The notes under the pieces were generated by a model. The model made no database searches. It worked only from the letters and a program-made list of their open reading frames with translations, and had not been told where the DNA came from. Shown here piece by piece: positions 16,502 to 25,250 of a DNA stretch of 64,000 nucleotides. A program made the translations under genes and the position numbers. Source of the DNA: Oceanicola sp. 502str15 (GTDB lineage Bacteria; Pseudomonadota; Alphaproteobacteria; Rhodobacterales; Rhodobacteraceae); assembly GCF_024105635.1 (NCBI RefSeq), contig NZ_WYDQ01000001.1, positions 3,906,501 through 3,970,500 on the forward strand, in the 5' to 3' direction. Position 1 is the stretch's first letter. The number at the start of each line of letters is the position of its first letter.

Positions 16502-18010
16502 ATGGACACGCTGATTGCACTACAGAACGGCTTCGCCACCTCCCTGTCGCTCGGAAACCTGAGTGCGGCCCTTATTGGGGCTGCCTTGGGCATCATCGTA
16601 GGCGCCATTCCGGGGCTCGGCTCGGTGACCGGTATCGCGCTCCTGCTGCCACTTACCTTCGGGATGGACCCGACCACCGCCGTCATCCTGCTGGCGGCGC
16701 TCTACTACGGGTGCATGTTCGGCGGCGCCTACAGCGCCATCCTGTTGAACATTCCGGGTGACGCGCCGGCTGTGATGACCGCGCTGGATGGCTACCCGAT
16801 GGCCAAGCGCGGCGAGGGCGGGCAGGCGCTCTTCGCGGCCAATCTCGCCTCCTTCATCGGCGGCACGGTGGGGATCATCGCGCTCTCTTTCATGGGGCCG
16901 CTGCTCGCCGAGATCGGGCTGATGTTTGGCCCGCCCGAAACTGCAGCACTCATCCTGCTGGCCCTCTGCTCGATCGGCTGGATGCTAGGCGACAACGTGG
17001 CCAAGGGGCTGATCGCCACAATGCTGGGCATCCTGCTGGCGGTCGTGGGTATCGGCTCCACCTTCGGGCACGCGCGCTTTACCGGCGGCTCCATGCACCT
17101 GCTCAACGGGGTGTCCTTCATTCCACTTGTCATAGGCATGTTCGGCTTCAGTCAGCTGCTTGAGATGATGACGGATCGTCCGAAGCCGGGCGAGGGGCCA
17201 AGGCAGATCCCGCTGCGGGAGTCGATTCCGGGCCGCAAGCAGGTGGCGCGTCTCGTGCCGCTCAGCCTGCGCTCCGGGCTGATCGGCACCTTTGTCGGCA
17301 TCCTGCCGGGGGCAGGGGCCACAACCGGTGCCTTTCTCTCCTACGTCTTCCAGCGCAAGATCGGCCGCAACGGCGACCAGATGGGCAAGGGCGTGGTCGA
17401 GGGCGTGGCGGCATCGGAGGCGGGCAACAACGGTGCCGCCGCCGGCTCCTTCGCGCCGCTCCTGTCGCTCGGCATTCCGGGCTCGGGCACGTCGGCGGTG
17501 CTTCTCGGTGGCCTGATGATGTGGGGCCTTCAACCCGGCCCACTGCTCTTTACCACCCGGCCTGACTTCGTTTGGGGGCTGATCTCGTCGATGTATATCG
17601 GCACCGTCATGGCCGTGATCGCGGCGATGCTGATCATCCCCTTCCTCATGCAGATCCTGCGCATTCCGATCTCGGTGCTGATCCCGGTCATCGCCACTGT
17701 CTGCGTGTTCGGGGCCTATAGCGTCAACGGCAGCATGTTCGATGTCTGGCTCATGCTGACCGTTGGCATCGCCGCCTACTATCTCAAGGTGGCCGAATAC
17801 CCCATCGCACCCCTCGTGCTCGCCTTCGTGCTCACCCCGAGGCTCGAAAGCAGCATCCGCCGTTCGTTCGATATCTCAAACGGCGATCCGTGGATTTTCC
17901 TTTCAAGCCCGATTAGCGTAACGCTAATTTCGGTGATCTGCGCTTTGGTCGTGATGGGCGTCGCCGGAGCGGTGGTGAACAGGGTCAGAGTTCGCGCCGC
18001 CAGAACGTAA
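16502..18010 (+). CDS. tctA: Tripartite tricarboxylate transporter large permease
   Basis: A 502-aa TctA-family inner-membrane permease with about 12 hydrophobic segments. The diagnostic motifs are GAIPGLGSVTGIALLLPLTFG near residue 35, YYGCMFGGAYSAILLNIPGD near residue 75, and the repeat GILPGAGATTGAFLSYVFQRK near residue 265. SLGIPGSGTSAVLLGGL is also present. It imports the carboxylate caught by TctC using an ion gradient. It is last of the transport genes before the GntR gene. Confidence 0.92.
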   Translation: MDTLIALQNGFATSLSLGNLSAALIGAALGIIVGAIPGLGSVTGIALLLPLTFGMDPTTAVILLAALYYGCMFGGAYSAILLNIPGDAPAVMTALDGYPMAKRGEGGQALFAANLASFIGGTVGIIALSFMGPLLAEIGLMFGPPETAALILLALCSIGWMLGDNVAKGLIATMLGILLAVVGIGSTFGHARFTGGSMHLLNGVSFIPLVIGMFGFSQLLEMMTDRPKPGEGPRQIPLRESIPGRKQVARLVPLSLRSGLIGTFVGILPGAGATTGAFLSYVFQRKIGRNGDQMGKGVVEGVAASEAGNNGAAAGSFAPLLSLGIPGSGTSAVLLGGLMMWGLQPGPLLFTTRPDFVWGLISSMYIGTVMAVIAAMLIIPFLMQILRIPISVLIPVIATVCVFGAYSVNGSMFDVWLMLTVGIAAYYLKVAEYPIAPLVLAFVLTPRLESSIRRSFDISNGDPWIFLSSPISVTLISVICALVVMGVAGAVVNRVRVRAART

Positions 18011-18067
18011 GATTGGCCGGTCGGCTCCCTGCGCGGGGGCGCAGGCCTCAGGGGGTGCCGCGACAGG

Positions 18068-18799
18068 ATGGAAGAGAACGGGACGAGTGAAGCCGTCGAG
18101 ATCGGCACAGCGACCGCGGCGCAACCGGCAGCCACCGAGGAGCACAAGGCCGCCGTGGTGGCGGCCAAGCTGCGGGAGATGATTATTACCAACCGCTTCG
18201 CGCCCGGAAGCCCGGTGCGCGAGCGTGCGCTGGCCGAGGAGCTACAGGTCTCCCGCACCCCGCTTCGCGAGGCGCTGAAGATTCTCGCCAATGAAGGGCT
18301 TCTCGTGCTCAATCCCCGGCGCGGCGCCACCGTCGCAGTGCTGGACGACGACGAAGTGCGCGAGTTGCTCCAGCTGCTGGGCGGGCTTGAGGCTTTTGCC
18401 AGCCGGCTGGCCTGCGAAAATATCACGGATGCCACGCTGCGCGAGTTGCAGGCCCTGCACCACGAGATGATCGCCGCCTATTGGCGCAGTGACCGGATCA
18501 CTTACTTCCATCTGAACCAGAAAATTCACCTCACGCTGGTGCGCAGCGCCGGCAACTCGGTGCTCGAAGAGCATTACCGCATGGTGAATGCACGGCTCTA
18601 CCGCGTGCGCTACGAGTTGAACCTCAAGACCAACCGCTGGGGAGATGCGATCCGCGACCATGAGGTCATCATGGAGGCGCTGGAGGCGCGGGATGGCGCG
18701 CGCCTTGCCACGGTCCTTGAAGACCACGTGCTCAAGGCCTTCGACCGGTTGCGTCGGGGCGAAGTCGGCCCCGACGCAGAAGAAACCGCAGAGGGCTAG
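18068..18799 (+). CDS. GntR-family (FCD) regulator of the tct operon
   Basis: A 243-aa regulator. The winged HTH is LREMIITNRFAPGSPVRERALAEELQVSRTPLREALKILANEGLLVLNPRRGATV, and the FCD domain has the expected helical metal/ligand-binding pattern (HHEMIAAYWRSDRITYFHLNQKIH, then RDHEVIMEAL). It lies 57 bases after tctA on the same strand, so it is probably in the operon. Its last four bases overlap the end of the convergent enoyl-CoA hydratase gene. Predicted target: the TTTGGNATNCCANA motif at 14830 and 29395-29504. Confidence 0.88.
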   Translation: MEENGTSEAVEIGTATAAQPAATEEHKAAVVAAKLREMIITNRFAPGSPVRERALAEELQVSRTPLREALKILANEGLLVLNPRRGATVAVLDDDEVRELLQLLGGLEAFASRLACENITDATLRELQALHHEMIAAYWRSDRITYFHLNQKIHLTLVRSAGNSVLEEHYRMVNARLYRVRYELNLKTNRWGDAIRDHEVIMEALEARDGARLATVLEDHVLKAFDRLRRGEVGPDAEETAEG

Positions 18800-19572
18800 C
18801 TGCCTGTCCAGTCAGGCTTGCGCTTCTCTCCGAAGGCCCGGATACCCTCCCGAAAATCCTTGCTGCCATAGCAAGAGGAGATGAGGTCGTCGATATCGGG
18901 CAGGCTTCCCTGCGTCAGTCGGCTAAGCGCCGCCTTGCTGGCCGCCATCGAGAGCGGCGCGCCGGAGCAAAGCTTCGCCACGAGCTTGTCTGCCGCCTCG
19001 TCGATGTCACCGTCCTCCACGATCCGTGCCAAAAAGCCGGTGCCGGCAAGCTCCTCGGCGGTCAGCAACTCCGCCAGCAGCAACATGCGCTTTGCGATGG
19101 CATCGCCCAATGCGCCCGACATGCGGGCATAGTTTCGGATCGACAGACAGTTGCCCAGCGTCCTGGCGATCGGCACACCAAAACGAGCGCCCGCTGTTGC
19201 GATCCTCAGGTCGCAGCCGCCTGCAATGTTGAGCCCACCCCCAATCGCCAGCCCGTCGATCACCGCAAGTGTCGGGGCGGGGATGGCGGCGAAGGTGTCG
19301 AGGATGCGATCCATCTTGCGCTCGTAAGCAATGCCGTCTTCACCGCTCTCGAACTCGGCAAACTGCGCAATGTCGGACCCGGCCACAAAGGCCCGCCCGC
19401 CGACGCCCCGCAGCATGACCGCACGCAGCCCTTCGGTGTCTGCCAGCTTCTGGCTGATCTCCTCGAATTCGCCATACATCTTCCATGTCATGGCATTCAT
19501 CGCCTCGGGCCGGTCAAACCAGATGCGGGCGACCGGGCCGTCCAGCTCCAGCCGAACTTCGCCTGCGCTCAT
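18796..19572 (-). CDS. Enoyl-CoA hydratase/isomerase-family protein
   Basis: A 258-aa crotonase-fold protein. The oxyanion-hole segments are GVGGRAFVAGSDIAQF and IDGLAIGGGLNIAGGCDLRIA. At the position of the usual first catalytic Glu the sequence reads ARFGVPIARTLGNC, so a simple hydratase mechanism is not assured; an isomerase, lyase or thioesterase-like activity is possible. It overlaps the upstream CoA-transferase gene by four bases, so its substrate is probably the CoA ester made by that enzyme. Confidence 0.83.
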   Translation of the reverse strand: MSAGEVRLELDGPVARIWFDRPEAMNAMTWKMYGEFEEISQKLADTEGLRAVMLRGVGGRAFVAGSDIAQFAEFESGEDGIAYERKMDRILDTFAAIPAPTLAVIDGLAIGGGLNIAGGCDLRIATAGARFGVPIARTLGNCLSIRNYARMSGALGDAIAKRMLLLAELLTAEELAGTGFLARIVEDGDIDEAADKLVAKLCSGAPLSMAASKAALSRLTQGSLPDIDDLISSCYGSKDFREGIRAFGEKRKPDWTGS

Positions 19573-20783
19573 CCGAACGCTCCTTCCGCGCGCAGCTTTG
19601 CAGCGTCGAACCCAAGTTCGCCCGCAAGCTCGTCGGTGTGCTGGCCAAGAAGCGGCGGTGCATAGCGCACCTGCTGCGGCGTGCCGCGCAGCTTTACCGG
19701 AAAGCCGAGCGCATTCATCTCTCCTTCGGTCGGGTGCTCGATCCTCATGATCATGTCCCGTGCCTTCGTGTGATCTGCCTCAAAGACCTGGCCGAAATCG
19801 TTGATCGGCCCGGCAGGCACGCCCCTGTCGAGGAAAGCGTCGACCCAGCCCGTGGCGGTGCGTTCGATGAAGACGGGGGCCAGCGCCTCAACCAGGGCAT
19901 GGCGGTTGGCCACGCGGTCCTTGTTGGTCATGAAGCGTGGGTCTTCATGGATGTCGGGCCGTCCGATCACTTCGCAGAACAGGTCCCAGAGCTTCTGGTT
20001 TGCCGCGCCCACCACGAACATGCCGTCGCTCGCGGTGAACGCCTGGTAGGGCGCGCTCATCCGGTTGGCCGTGCCCAGCGGCTTGGGGGATTGCCCCGTC
20101 GCCCAGAATTCCGTGGTCTCCCAGATCGAGAGCGACAAGGCCGCCTCGAACAGCGAAGCATCCACATATTGCCCCCTGCCAGTGGTGCCGCGGCCAATGA
20201 TCGCGCTGAGAATGCCATAAAGGCAGAACAATCCGGCGCCCAGGTCGCCCACCGACACGCCAGACTTCACCGGCCCGGTATCAGGATGGCCCATCGCGCT
20301 CATCACGCCCGACATAGCCTGTGCGATCAGGTCAAAACCCGGCCGTTGAGACCAGGGCCCGGTCTGCCCGAAGCCGGAGATGCTGGCATAGACCAGCTTT
20401 GGGTTCAGGGCGGAGAGCGTGTCATAGTCAATTCCCAGACGCTTGGTCACGCCGGGGCGGTAATTCTCCACCACCACATCGGCGGTCTTGACCAGTTCGA
20501 GCAGCATCTGCCGGCCGCCCTCCGTCTTCAGGTCGAGCGTGACCGAGCGCTTGTTGCGGTTCAGCGCCAGAAAGCCCGGGCTGTCGGTGCCTTTCATCCG
20601 AAAGCCCATCGAGGCGCGGGTCTGATCCCCTTTGGGCGGTTCGATCTTGATGACGTCGGCGCCCATGTCGCCCAGCATCATGCAGCAGAAAGGCCCGGCC
20701 ATGACCTGCGTCAGGTCGATGATCCGCAGCCCCGCGAGCGGAAGGGGGGTGCTTCCGGTCTGGTCTTGTCTTGGAGTGGTCAT
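19569..20783 (-). CDS. CaiB/BaiF family (class III) CoA-transferase
   Basis: A 404-aa family III CoA-transferase that moves CoA between carboxylic acids. Family blocks are LPLAGLRIIDLTQVMAGPFCCMMLGDMGADVIKIEPPKGD, NRNKRSVTLDLKTEGGR, VENYRPGVTKRLGIDYDTL and SISGFGQTGPWSQRPGFDLIAQAMSG. The catalytic Asp is in VSVGDLGAGLF. It forms an operon with the crotonase. The 18-bp operator 47 bases upstream of its start points to control by the divergent GntR regulator. Confidence 0.9.
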   Translation of the reverse strand: MTTPRQDQTGSTPLPLAGLRIIDLTQVMAGPFCCMMLGDMGADVIKIEPPKGDQTRASMGFRMKGTDSPGFLALNRNKRSVTLDLKTEGGRQMLLELVKTADVVVENYRPGVTKRLGIDYDTLSALNPKLVYASISGFGQTGPWSQRPGFDLIAQAMSGVMSAMGHPDTGPVKSGVSVGDLGAGLFCLYGILSAIIGRGTTGRGQYVDASLFEAALSLSIWETTEFWATGQSPKPLGTANRMSAPYQAFTASDGMFVVGAANQKLWDLFCEVIGRPDIHEDPRFMTNKDRVANRHALVEALAPVFIERTATGWVDAFLDRGVPAGPINDFGQVFEADHTKARDMIMRIEHPTEGEMNALGFPVKLRGTPQQVRYAPPLLGQHTDELAGELGFDAAKLRAEGAFG

Positions 20784-20829
20784 CTTGCGCGTGCTGCCTC
20801 CCTGCCATCACATGTCGCTTCAACTGAGC

Positions 20830-20847
20830 ATTCTTGTATGCAAGATT
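20830..20847. promoter_or_regulatory. Predicted operator of the 20948 GntR regulator, copy 1
   Basis: ATTCTTGTATGCAAGATT lies between the divergent CoA-transferase and GntR genes. It is the exact reverse complement of 21729-21746, upstream of the TRAP operon. The core CTTGTATGCAAG is nearly palindromic, as FCD-GntR operators are. Confidence 0.68.
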
Positions 20848-20947
20848 CGCCCGAGGTCAACCGCTGCGGCCTTCCCGCCGCCGGAAAGATTGCCGTGGCG
20901 GCATGAAATCAGTAGGTCGGTTCAACCTGTGCAGAGGAAAAGGTGTC

Positions 20948-21637
20948 ATGGCCAAGCTACCCGAGAATGCAGAGGCGCAACGCCGCAAGGGCGCGCTGCA
21001 TATGGCGACCACGCAGAAGCTGCGCGACATGATCGTGTCGGGCGAGTTGGCGCCGGGCGAACGGCTTCGCGAATCGCATTATTGCCAGCTCTTCGGTGTG
21101 TCGCGCACACCGTTCCGCGAGGCGGTGAAGGGGCTGGCGGCCGAGGGGCTCATCGAACTTTCCCCCAACAAATCCCCGGTCGTCGCCAAGTTGAGCGCTG
21201 AGGATCTGGAGCATATCTACGTGGTCGTCGCCGCCCTGGAGGCCACGGCGGGCGAGATTGCCTGCACTTTGATGACACAGGGAGAGTTCGCTGAAGTTGT
21301 TGATCTTCATAGCAAAATGCTCGAGGCCTATGAGCACGGCGACCGCAGCGAATACTTGGCGATCAACCACCTGATCCATCGCCGCGTCGTGGAGTTCGCC
21401 CGCAATCCGGTGCTGCTGGCGAGTTGGGAGGTGCTGGTCCCGCGCGTGGAGCGGGCGCGTGCCGTTGCCAACCTTGACCGCAAGCGTTGGCTTGCCGCGG
21501 TGTCGGAGCACTCCCGGATGCTGGCGGCGCTTGGCGCGCGCGATGGGGCCAAGCTGGCGCAGATGACGCGTGAGCATTTCATGAATGGCCTGTCCTTTTC
21601 CCAGCGCCATGCGCGGGAGCAGATGACGCAGGAATGA
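20948..21637 (+). CDS. GntR-family (FCD) regulator next to the TRAP operon
   Basis: About 229 aa from ATG 20948. The HTH is LRDMIVSGELAPGERLRESHYCQLFGVSRTPFREAVKGLAAEGLIEL, followed by an FCD domain (EHIYVVVAALEATAGEIACTLM, then AINHLIHRRVVEFARNPVL). The frame is open from 20834, but those residues are unlike the family. It lies between the divergent CoA-transferase operon and the downstream TRAP operon, with one copy of the same 18-bp element before each. It probably controls both and itself. Confidence 0.88.
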   Translation: MAKLPENAEAQRRKGALHMATTQKLRDMIVSGELAPGERLRESHYCQLFGVSRTPFREAVKGLAAEGLIELSPNKSPVVAKLSAEDLEHIYVVVAALEATAGEIACTLMTQGEFAEVVDLHSKMLEAYEHGDRSEYLAINHLIHRRVVEFARNPVLLASWEVLVPRVERARAVANLDRKRWLAAVSEHSRMLAALGARDGAKLAQMTREHFMNGLSFSQRHAREQMTQE

Positions 21638-21728
21638 AGGCCTGTTCAGCGGGCGGCTTTACCCACGACCAAGGCTTTTCTTCTGCCGTCGGGCCGGATT
21701 TCTTTCGCTTCGCCTATTGACGATCAAA

Positions 21729-21746
21729 AATCTTGCATACAAGAAT
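21729..21746. promoter_or_regulatory. Predicted operator of the 20948 GntR regulator, copy 2
   Basis: AATCTTGCATACAAGAAT is the exact reverse complement of 20830-20847 and sits 67 bases before the dctP start. Two perfect 18-mers 900 bases apart are not expected by chance. It probably overlaps the TRAP promoter and links sugar/acid uptake to the CoA-transferase operon. Confidence 0.68.
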
Positions 21747-21813
21747 GCACATCAGAGGCGACCAAGGGAGGCGTCTCCCTGGCTCGGCCAGACAATCAAT
21801 TGGGAGGAAAACC

Positions 21814-22809
21814 ATGAAGCTCAGTTCCATCCGGCTGGCGTCTGCGGCGCTCGCCGTCACGGCTGCATTCGCCGCGTCCACCGCTGGCGCACAAAGTCTG
21901 CGTTACGCTCACGTCGGCTCCGAGGGCGACATCCAGCATTGGTTCGCCGCCGAAACGGCGACCCGCATTCCAGAGGCCACCGGTGGCGATGTCACCGTCA
22001 CTGTGTTCCCCAACTCGCAACTCGGCGGCGTGCAGGAAACCATCGACGGCGTCCGTTCCGGCTCGATCACGATGGCGCACCATGAGTTCGCTTCGCTGGC
22101 GCAGCTGGTCGAGGATATCGCCGTGTTCAACGCCCCGTTCATCTACCGCGATGGCGAGCATGCGTTGAAGGCCACCGACCCGCGCACATCGCCGGTGCTT
22201 CAGGCCTTCAACGAACAGCTGATCGAGAATGGCAACATGCGTGTCATCGGCCGCCTGTTCCGCGGCGCTCGCCAGATGACCGCCAAGATGCCGGTCTACT
22301 CGCCCGCCGATCTCGAGGGGCAGCCGTTCCGCGGCGTGCCGCTCCAGCTCTGGACGACGATGATCAAGGGTTTCGGCGCCATCCCCACGCCGGTCGAGGT
22401 GAGCGAGCTGCCAACCGCCCTCATGACAGGCATGGTCGTGGGGCAGGAGAACCCGCTCACCATGATTAACGCCAACAAGCTTTATGAAGTGCAGAGCCAT
22501 GTCATGCTGACCGGCCACATGCAGAACGTGCTGCCCGTCTTCATCAACGAAGATGCCTGGCAGTCGATCTCCGAAGAGAACCGGGAGAAGGTGTTGGATG
22601 CGCTCGACACGCTGGCCTACGAAACTCTCGCAACGGCCCAGCAGGCCGAGCAGGATCTGGTGGGTGAGCTGACCGAGAAGGGCATGACCTTCATCACCGC
22701 CGAAGACGGCCTCAAGCTTGACGAGTTCCGCGCCGGCGTGGTCGCACAGGTGAACGAGGACTTCCCGACCTGGGCGCCCTACATCGAACAGATCGCCGCG
22801 ATCGAGTGA
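21814..22809 (+). CDS. dctP: TRAP transporter substrate-binding protein
   Basis: Periplasmic DctP/TeaA-type binding protein, 331 aa from ATG 21814 (GGGAGG 5-10 bases upstream). The signal peptide is MKLSSIRLASAALAVTAAF with an AGA cleavage region. The mature part begins QSLRYAHVGSEGDIQHWFAAE, followed by VFPNSQLGGVQETIDGVRSGSITMAHHEF. The conserved carboxylate-binding Arg is expected in RLFRGARQMTAK. The ligand is unknown; the downstream enzymes suggest a sugar or sugar acid. A strong hairpin follows the stop. Confidence 0.9.
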   Translation: MKLSSIRLASAALAVTAAFAASTAGAQSLRYAHVGSEGDIQHWFAAETATRIPEATGGDVTVTVFPNSQLGGVQETIDGVRSGSITMAHHEFASLAQLVEDIAVFNAPFIYRDGEHALKATDPRTSPVLQAFNEQLIENGNMRVIGRLFRGARQMTAKMPVYSPADLEGQPFRGVPLQLWTTMIKGFGAIPTPVEVSELPTALMTGMVVGQENPLTMINANKLYEVQSHVMLTGHMQNVLPVFINEDAWQSISEENREKVLDALDTLAYETLATAQQAEQDLVGELTEKGMTFITAEDGLKLDEFRAGVVAQVNEDFPTWAPYIEQIAAIE

Positions 22810-22817
22810 TCCCCAGC

Positions 22818-22845
22818 GGGGAGGGGGAGCCTGCTCTCCCTCCCC
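22818..22845 (+). terminator. Intercistronic hairpin between dctP and dctQ
   Basis: A 12-bp GC-rich stem (22818-22829 with 22834-22845, one G-U pair) and a 4-nt loop, starting eight bases after dctP. It probably acts as a partial terminator or 3' stabiliser that makes binding protein more abundant than the membrane subunits. Confidence 0.62.
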
Positions 22846-22884
22846 CAAAGTTCCAAACTCAAGTTCGACGGAGAGGCATGCCCC

Positions 22885-23460
22885 GTGTCGCATGATCCCG
22901 AAGCCGGCGCGCAAGCCGCCGCGCTCCCGACCAACGCCCTTCTGGCCGACCGCATCCTGAATCCGGTGCGCAGGATCCTGCGGCTGTCTGGACTCGTGAT
23001 CCTGGCTGTCATGATCGCAACGCCGATGGCCCAGGTCATCATGCGGCAGTTCTTCAGCATTCCCCTGATCGGGGCCGACGAGCTCTCGCGCTTCATGCTC
23101 ATCAGTGTCGTGATGTTGACCATTCCCTATACCGTCTCCTCGGGAGCGAGCGTCCGAATGGAGGAAGTCCAGCACGTGTTCCCCGAGTGGGTGCAGCGCG
23201 CTCTTCGGGTGATGATCGCCCTCTTGGGCCTCGCCGCCTTCACATTCGCCTCTTGGTCGGTGCTGACCGCAACGCTGAAAAACCTGAATAACGCGACGCC
23301 CACACTCGGCATCCCCTACTACATCTTCTTTTCGGCCACGGCGGTCGGCTTCTTCTGCGCCGCGCTGGAGTTTGCCCTGCTGGCCTGGAAAGCGCTCATG
23401 GGGCTTCCGATGTACGTGACATTCGCGGCCGAGCAACCCACCGAGGAGCTCTCCCTGTGA
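22885..23460 (+). CDS. dctQ: TRAP transporter small permease
   Basis: A 191-aa DctQ-family membrane protein with four hydrophobic segments, beginning at GTG 22885 after GGAGAG. Typical features are MRQFFSIPLIGADELSRFMLISVVMLTIPY near residue 53 and the last segment YYIFFSATAVGFFCAALEFALLAW. It pairs with DctM to form the transport domain. The N-terminal 30 residues are cytoplasmic. Confidence 0.87.
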   Translation: MSHDPEAGAQAAALPTNALLADRILNPVRRILRLSGLVILAVMIATPMAQVIMRQFFSIPLIGADELSRFMLISVVMLTIPYTVSSGASVRMEEVQHVFPEWVQRALRVMIALLGLAAFTFASWSVLTATLKNLNNATPTLGIPYYIFFSATAVGFFCAALEFALLAWKALMGLPMYVTFAAEQPTEELSL

Positions 23461-23497
23461 GCCCCTTTTCCCAGACTGCAAAACTTCGAGGTCCGAC

Positions 23498-24772
23498 GTG
23501 GGCTACCTGATCCTCGCCGTGTTCGCCGGCATGTTCCTGATGGGCTTTCCTATCGTCCTGTCCATCCTCGTGCCATCGGCGCTCTACATCGCGCACAACG
23601 GCTTTCCGATCGAGTTGATCGGCCAGCGGATGACCTACGCGCTCGACAGCTTTCCTCTCGTCGCTGTGCCGGTCTTCATCTTCGTCGGCAACCTGATGAA
23701 TCAGGCCGGCGTCACGGCCCGCATCTTCCGCTTCGCCGATACGCTGGTGGGCCGGGTGCCGGGCGGGCTGGCGCAGGTCAACATCTTCTCCAGCCTTATC
23801 TTCTCTGGCATGAGCGGCGCGGCCCTCGCCGATGTGGGCGGCCTCGGCAAGATCGAAATCAAGGCGATGGCCGAGCGCGGCTTTTCGCGTGCCTTCGCGG
23901 GCGCCGTCACCGCCTCATCTGCCGTTGTCGGCCCGATCTTTCCGCCGTCGATCCCGCTCATCATCTACGGCTCGGTCACCGGCGTCTCTATCGTGCAGCT
24001 CCTGCTGGCGGGCATCATCCCGGCGATCGTCTGCGTGTTGATGCTGATGATCGCCACGGTCATCATCGCCTATCGCAAGAACCTGCCCCGCGCCGAACGC
24101 TGGGCGCGCCCCTCCGAGATCCAAGCCGCTCTGTGGCCCGCAATCCCGGCGCTGCTCACGCCCCTCTTGCTGGTCGGTGGCATGCTTCTGGGCTGGTTCA
24201 CACCCACCGAAGCGGCCTCCGTCACCGTGTTCTACGTGATCTTCATCAGCAGCGTGGTCTACCGCGAGCTGACGATGGGCCACATCCTCTATGCCGCCTA
24301 CGAGACCATCAAGAGCACCGCCGCGATCCTCATCATCGTCTCGGCCGCCGCGCTCTTCGGCTGGATTCTCGCCATCGAGCAGATCCCGCAGAGCTTTGCC
24401 GCCACGCTCACCTCGATCTCGCAGGATCCGGTGATGCTGCTGATGATCGTCAACCTGATCCTGCTGATCGCCGGAATGTTCCTCGACAGCACGACAGCCA
24501 CGCTGCTTATCATCCCCATCATCGCCGGCCCTTTGCACGCAGCGGGCGTCGATCCGGTGCACCTTGGCATCGTGGCGATCTTCAACCTGATGCTGGGGCT
24601 GGTGACGCCGCCGATGGGGCTCTCGCTCTTTCTCATCACCGATATTGCCCAAGTGTCGATGCGGGCGATCCTGAAGGCCATGATGCCTTTCTACATCCCG
24701 CTCGTTGCAACACTTCTTCTGCTCACCCTCGTGCCGGAACTCTCGCTGTTCCTGCCCAAGATGATCCGTTAA
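23498..24772 (+). CDS. dctM: TRAP transporter large permease
   Basis: A 424-aa DctM/SiaM-type permease with about 12 hydrophobic segments, GTG start at 23498. Motifs are SLIFSGMSGAALADVGGLGKIEIKAM, FSRAFAGAVTASSAVVGPIFPPSIPLIIYG and LGLVTPPMGLSLFLIT, all classic for the ion-transporter fold of TRAP systems. It is Na+-coupled in known members. It is followed after 20 bases by an RpiB-like isomerase gene in the same operon. Confidence 0.92.
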   Translation: MGYLILAVFAGMFLMGFPIVLSILVPSALYIAHNGFPIELIGQRMTYALDSFPLVAVPVFIFVGNLMNQAGVTARIFRFADTLVGRVPGGLAQVNIFSSLIFSGMSGAALADVGGLGKIEIKAMAERGFSRAFAGAVTASSAVVGPIFPPSIPLIIYGSVTGVSIVQLLLAGIIPAIVCVLMLMIATVIIAYRKNLPRAERWARPSEIQAALWPAIPALLTPLLLVGGMLLGWFTPTEAASVTVFYVIFISSVVYRELTMGHILYAAYETIKSTAAILIIVSAAALFGWILAIEQIPQSFAATLTSISQDPVMLLMIVNLILLIAGMFLDSTTATLLIIPIIAGPLHAAGVDPVHLGIVAIFNLMLGLVTPPMGLSLFLITDIAQVSMRAILKAMMPFYIPLVATLLLLTLVPELSLFLPKMIR

Positions 24773-24792
24773 TCACCAAAAAGGAGACTGCC

Positions 24793-25245
24793 ATGAAACT
24801 CGTCGTCGGTTCAGATCATGCGGGCTTTCCGCTCAAGGCCTCTGTGGTCGAATACCTCCAGGAACTCGGTCACGAGATCACCGATGTCGGCTCCTACGAT
24901 CCGGCGCCGGTGGATTTTCCGGTGATCTCGGGCAAGGTCTGCGATGCGGTGCTCGATGGCTCGGCCGACCGTGGGCTGCTCATCTGCGGCACCGGCGTGG
25001 GCGCGGTGATCGCGGCCAACAAGCGCGCCGGCATCCGCGCCTCCATCGGCCACGATGTCCATTGCGCCCACCAGGGGGTGGAGCATGACGACGTGAACGT
25101 GATGTGCATCGGCGCCCAGATCGTGGGGCCCTGGCTGGCGCGCGATTTGGTCAAGGCCTATGTCGAAGCCGAGTTCGACGCGACCGAAGACCATGTGCGC
25201 CGGGTGGAAATGCTGCACGAGCTCGACCGCACCCGCGGAGCCTGA
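24793..25245 (+). CDS. RpiB/LacAB-family sugar-phosphate isomerase
   Basis: A 150-aa isomerase of the ribose-5-phosphate isomerase B family. SDHAGFPLK sits at the N-terminus and the catalytic Cys is in LLICGTGVGAVIAANKRAGIRAS. The second His region is HDVHCAHQGVEHDDVNVMCIGAQIVG. RpiB-type proteins in catabolic operons act on pentose, allose, galactose or tetrulose phosphates. No sugar kinase is encoded nearby, so the phosphorylated substrate must come from elsewhere, or the enzyme acts on a free sugar. It lies within the TRAP operon. Confidence 0.87.
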   Translation: MKLVVGSDHAGFPLKASVVEYLQELGHEITDVGSYDPAPVDFPVISGKVCDAVLDGSADRGLLICGTGVGAVIAANKRAGIRASIGHDVHCAHQGVEHDDVNVMCIGAQIVGPWLARDLVKAYVEAEFDATEDHVRRVEMLHELDRTRGA

Positions 25246-25250
25246 GGGCA

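Noticed and set aside
19485-20906. Plus-strand frame of about 470 codons opposite the CoA-transferase and crotonase genes
   Set aside because: Composition rich in Arg, His and Gly, no recognisable domain, and entirely antisense to two convincing enzyme genes.
21796-23481. Minus-strand frame of about 560 codons opposite dctP and dctQ
   Set aside because: Shadow of well-supported TRAP genes; the sequence has no domain and spans the intercistronic hairpin.
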